A DNA stretch of 5,293 nucleotides from Comamonadaceae bacterium (GTDB lineage: Bacteria > Pseudomonadota > Gammaproteobacteria > Burkholderiales > Burkholderiaceae_C). The stretch's first letter is position 1. The number at the start of each line of letters is the position of its first letter. Below are positions 4,769-5,293 of the stretch, piece after piece. Below the pieces are notes generated by a model. It was not told where the DNA came from. It ran no database searches and saw only the letters and a list, made by a program, of their open reading frames with translations. Position numbers and translations under genes: made by a program. The stretch spans positions 1-5,293 of the forward strand of contig CANHLD010000131.1 of assembly GCA_947461325.1 (NCBI GenBank). Reading direction: 5' to 3'.

Positions 4769-5293
4769 GTGGAAATCCTTATCTACGGCGCAGTCACCAG
4801 CGCCATTTACGCGATGCTGGCGGTCGGCTTCACGCTGATCTTCGGTGTCGCACGCATTCTCAACCTGGCGCACGGTTCTTTTTATGCGCTGGGCGCTTAT
4901 TCGGCGTATGTGCTGACCACGCTGGCCGGCTTGCCGCTGTGGCTGGCGGCACTGCTGTCGATTGCCATCGTCGCTGTCTTCGGCGTGTTGGTCGAAAAAA
5001 TCCTGATCCGCCCGCTACGTTCTTCGCAATTGGGCGTGTTGATGATTTCTCTGGCCACCGCATTGGTGGTTGAGCAAGCCTTGTTCCTCATCTTCGGCTC
5101 TGAATACCGCAACGTACCAGCCTTCATAGACTCCAAGTTCAATCTCTTCGGTGTGGATGTCGCCGGTCAACGATTGCTGACACTGGCGGTGGCCACTGTG
5201 GCTATCGGCGGTTTGTATGCCTTCATTCAGTTCACGCGACTGGGCAGCGCCATTCTTGCTATTTCGCAAGACCCATTGGCCGCCAAGTACATG
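4769..5293 (+). CDS. livH: LivH-type ABC transporter permease, 3' truncated by window edge
   Basis: From GTG 4769 the frame stays open for 175 codons to the window end, roughly 60% of a usual LivH of about 290 residues. It is an inner-membrane permease of the branched-chain amino acid type (HAAT family), which forms the channel with a LivM partner. Hydrophobic segments lie at about 3-27, 36-54, 56-77, 88-109 and 135-154. Family motifs include IFGVARILNLAHGSFYALGAY at 24-44, EKILIRPLR at 76-84 and the EAA-like cytoplasmic loop around TRLGSAILAISQDPLAA at 156-172, which contacts the ATPase. The start lies 3 bases after the binding-protein stop. There is only a weak GGA-containing stretch about a dozen bases upstream, so translational coupling is likely. 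ATG 4814 would cut off the first membrane helix and is rejected. LivM, LivG and LivF genes are expected just beyond the edge. Confidence 0.92.
   Translation, partial: MEILIYGAVTSAIYAMLAVGFTLIFGVARILNLAHGSFYALGAYSAYVLTTLAGLPLWLAALLSIAIVAVFGVLVEKILIRPLRSSQLGVLMISLATALVVEQALFLIFGSEYRNVPAFIDSKFNLFGVDVAGQRLLTLAVATVAIGGLYAFIQFTRLGSAILAISQDPLAAKYM

Noticed and set aside
4678..5073. Plus-strand 131-residue ORF spanning the binding protein and permease junction.
   Set aside because: It is out of frame with two clear genes and rich in Arg, His and Ala, as expected of a shadow frame.

Overview
The window looks like a piece of chromosome from a betaproteobacterium, probably a freshwater member of the Burkholderiales. 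That placement rests on the overall protein resemblance and the gene mix, and it is an inference. No rRNA, tRNA, CRISPR array, transposase or plasmid gene was seen. The best recognised gene, bciA, encodes an 8-vinyl reductase of the (bacterio)chlorophyll pathway, so the host may be phototrophic or descended from a phototroph. No other photosynthesis gene lies in the window.

Left part (about 1-1365, plus strand). A low-molecular-weight protein tyrosine phosphatase overlaps a DUF2237 gene by 8 bases, which suggests a translationally coupled pair. Next comes a ChrR-type cupin gene that appears to be a pseudogene. Its reading frame begins where an ATG is expected but reads ATA, the metal-ligand glutamate region is altered, and a TGA interrupts the conserved end of the domain. 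An extended imperfect palindrome (1304-1356) follows, between the convergent 3' ends of the pseudogene and the next gene.

Middle part (1366-3314, minus strand). Read 5' to 3' on the minus strand, the order is bciA, a DUF3820 small protein, a roughly 100-base spacer holding at most a 29-codon ORF remnant, and a MarR-like winged-helix regulator. The regulator has its own plausible promoter and a good ribosome binding site. The stretch from about 850 to 2300 looks more AT-rich and less dense in genes than the right part, as expected of an accessory or decaying segment.

Right part (3315-5293). A 215-base divergent intergenic region separates bciA from the start of an ABC transporter operon of the branched-chain amino acid (HAAT) type. 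The operon has a periplasmic binding protein with a GTG start and a signal peptide, followed 3 bases later by a LivH-type permease, also with a GTG start, which is cut by the window edge. The remaining subunits (LivM, LivG, LivF) would be expected beyond the edge.

No clearly new biological system was found. The observations most worth a second look are the decaying cupin gene, the palindrome beside it, the isolated bciA, and a hairpin directly in front of the DUF3820 start codon.
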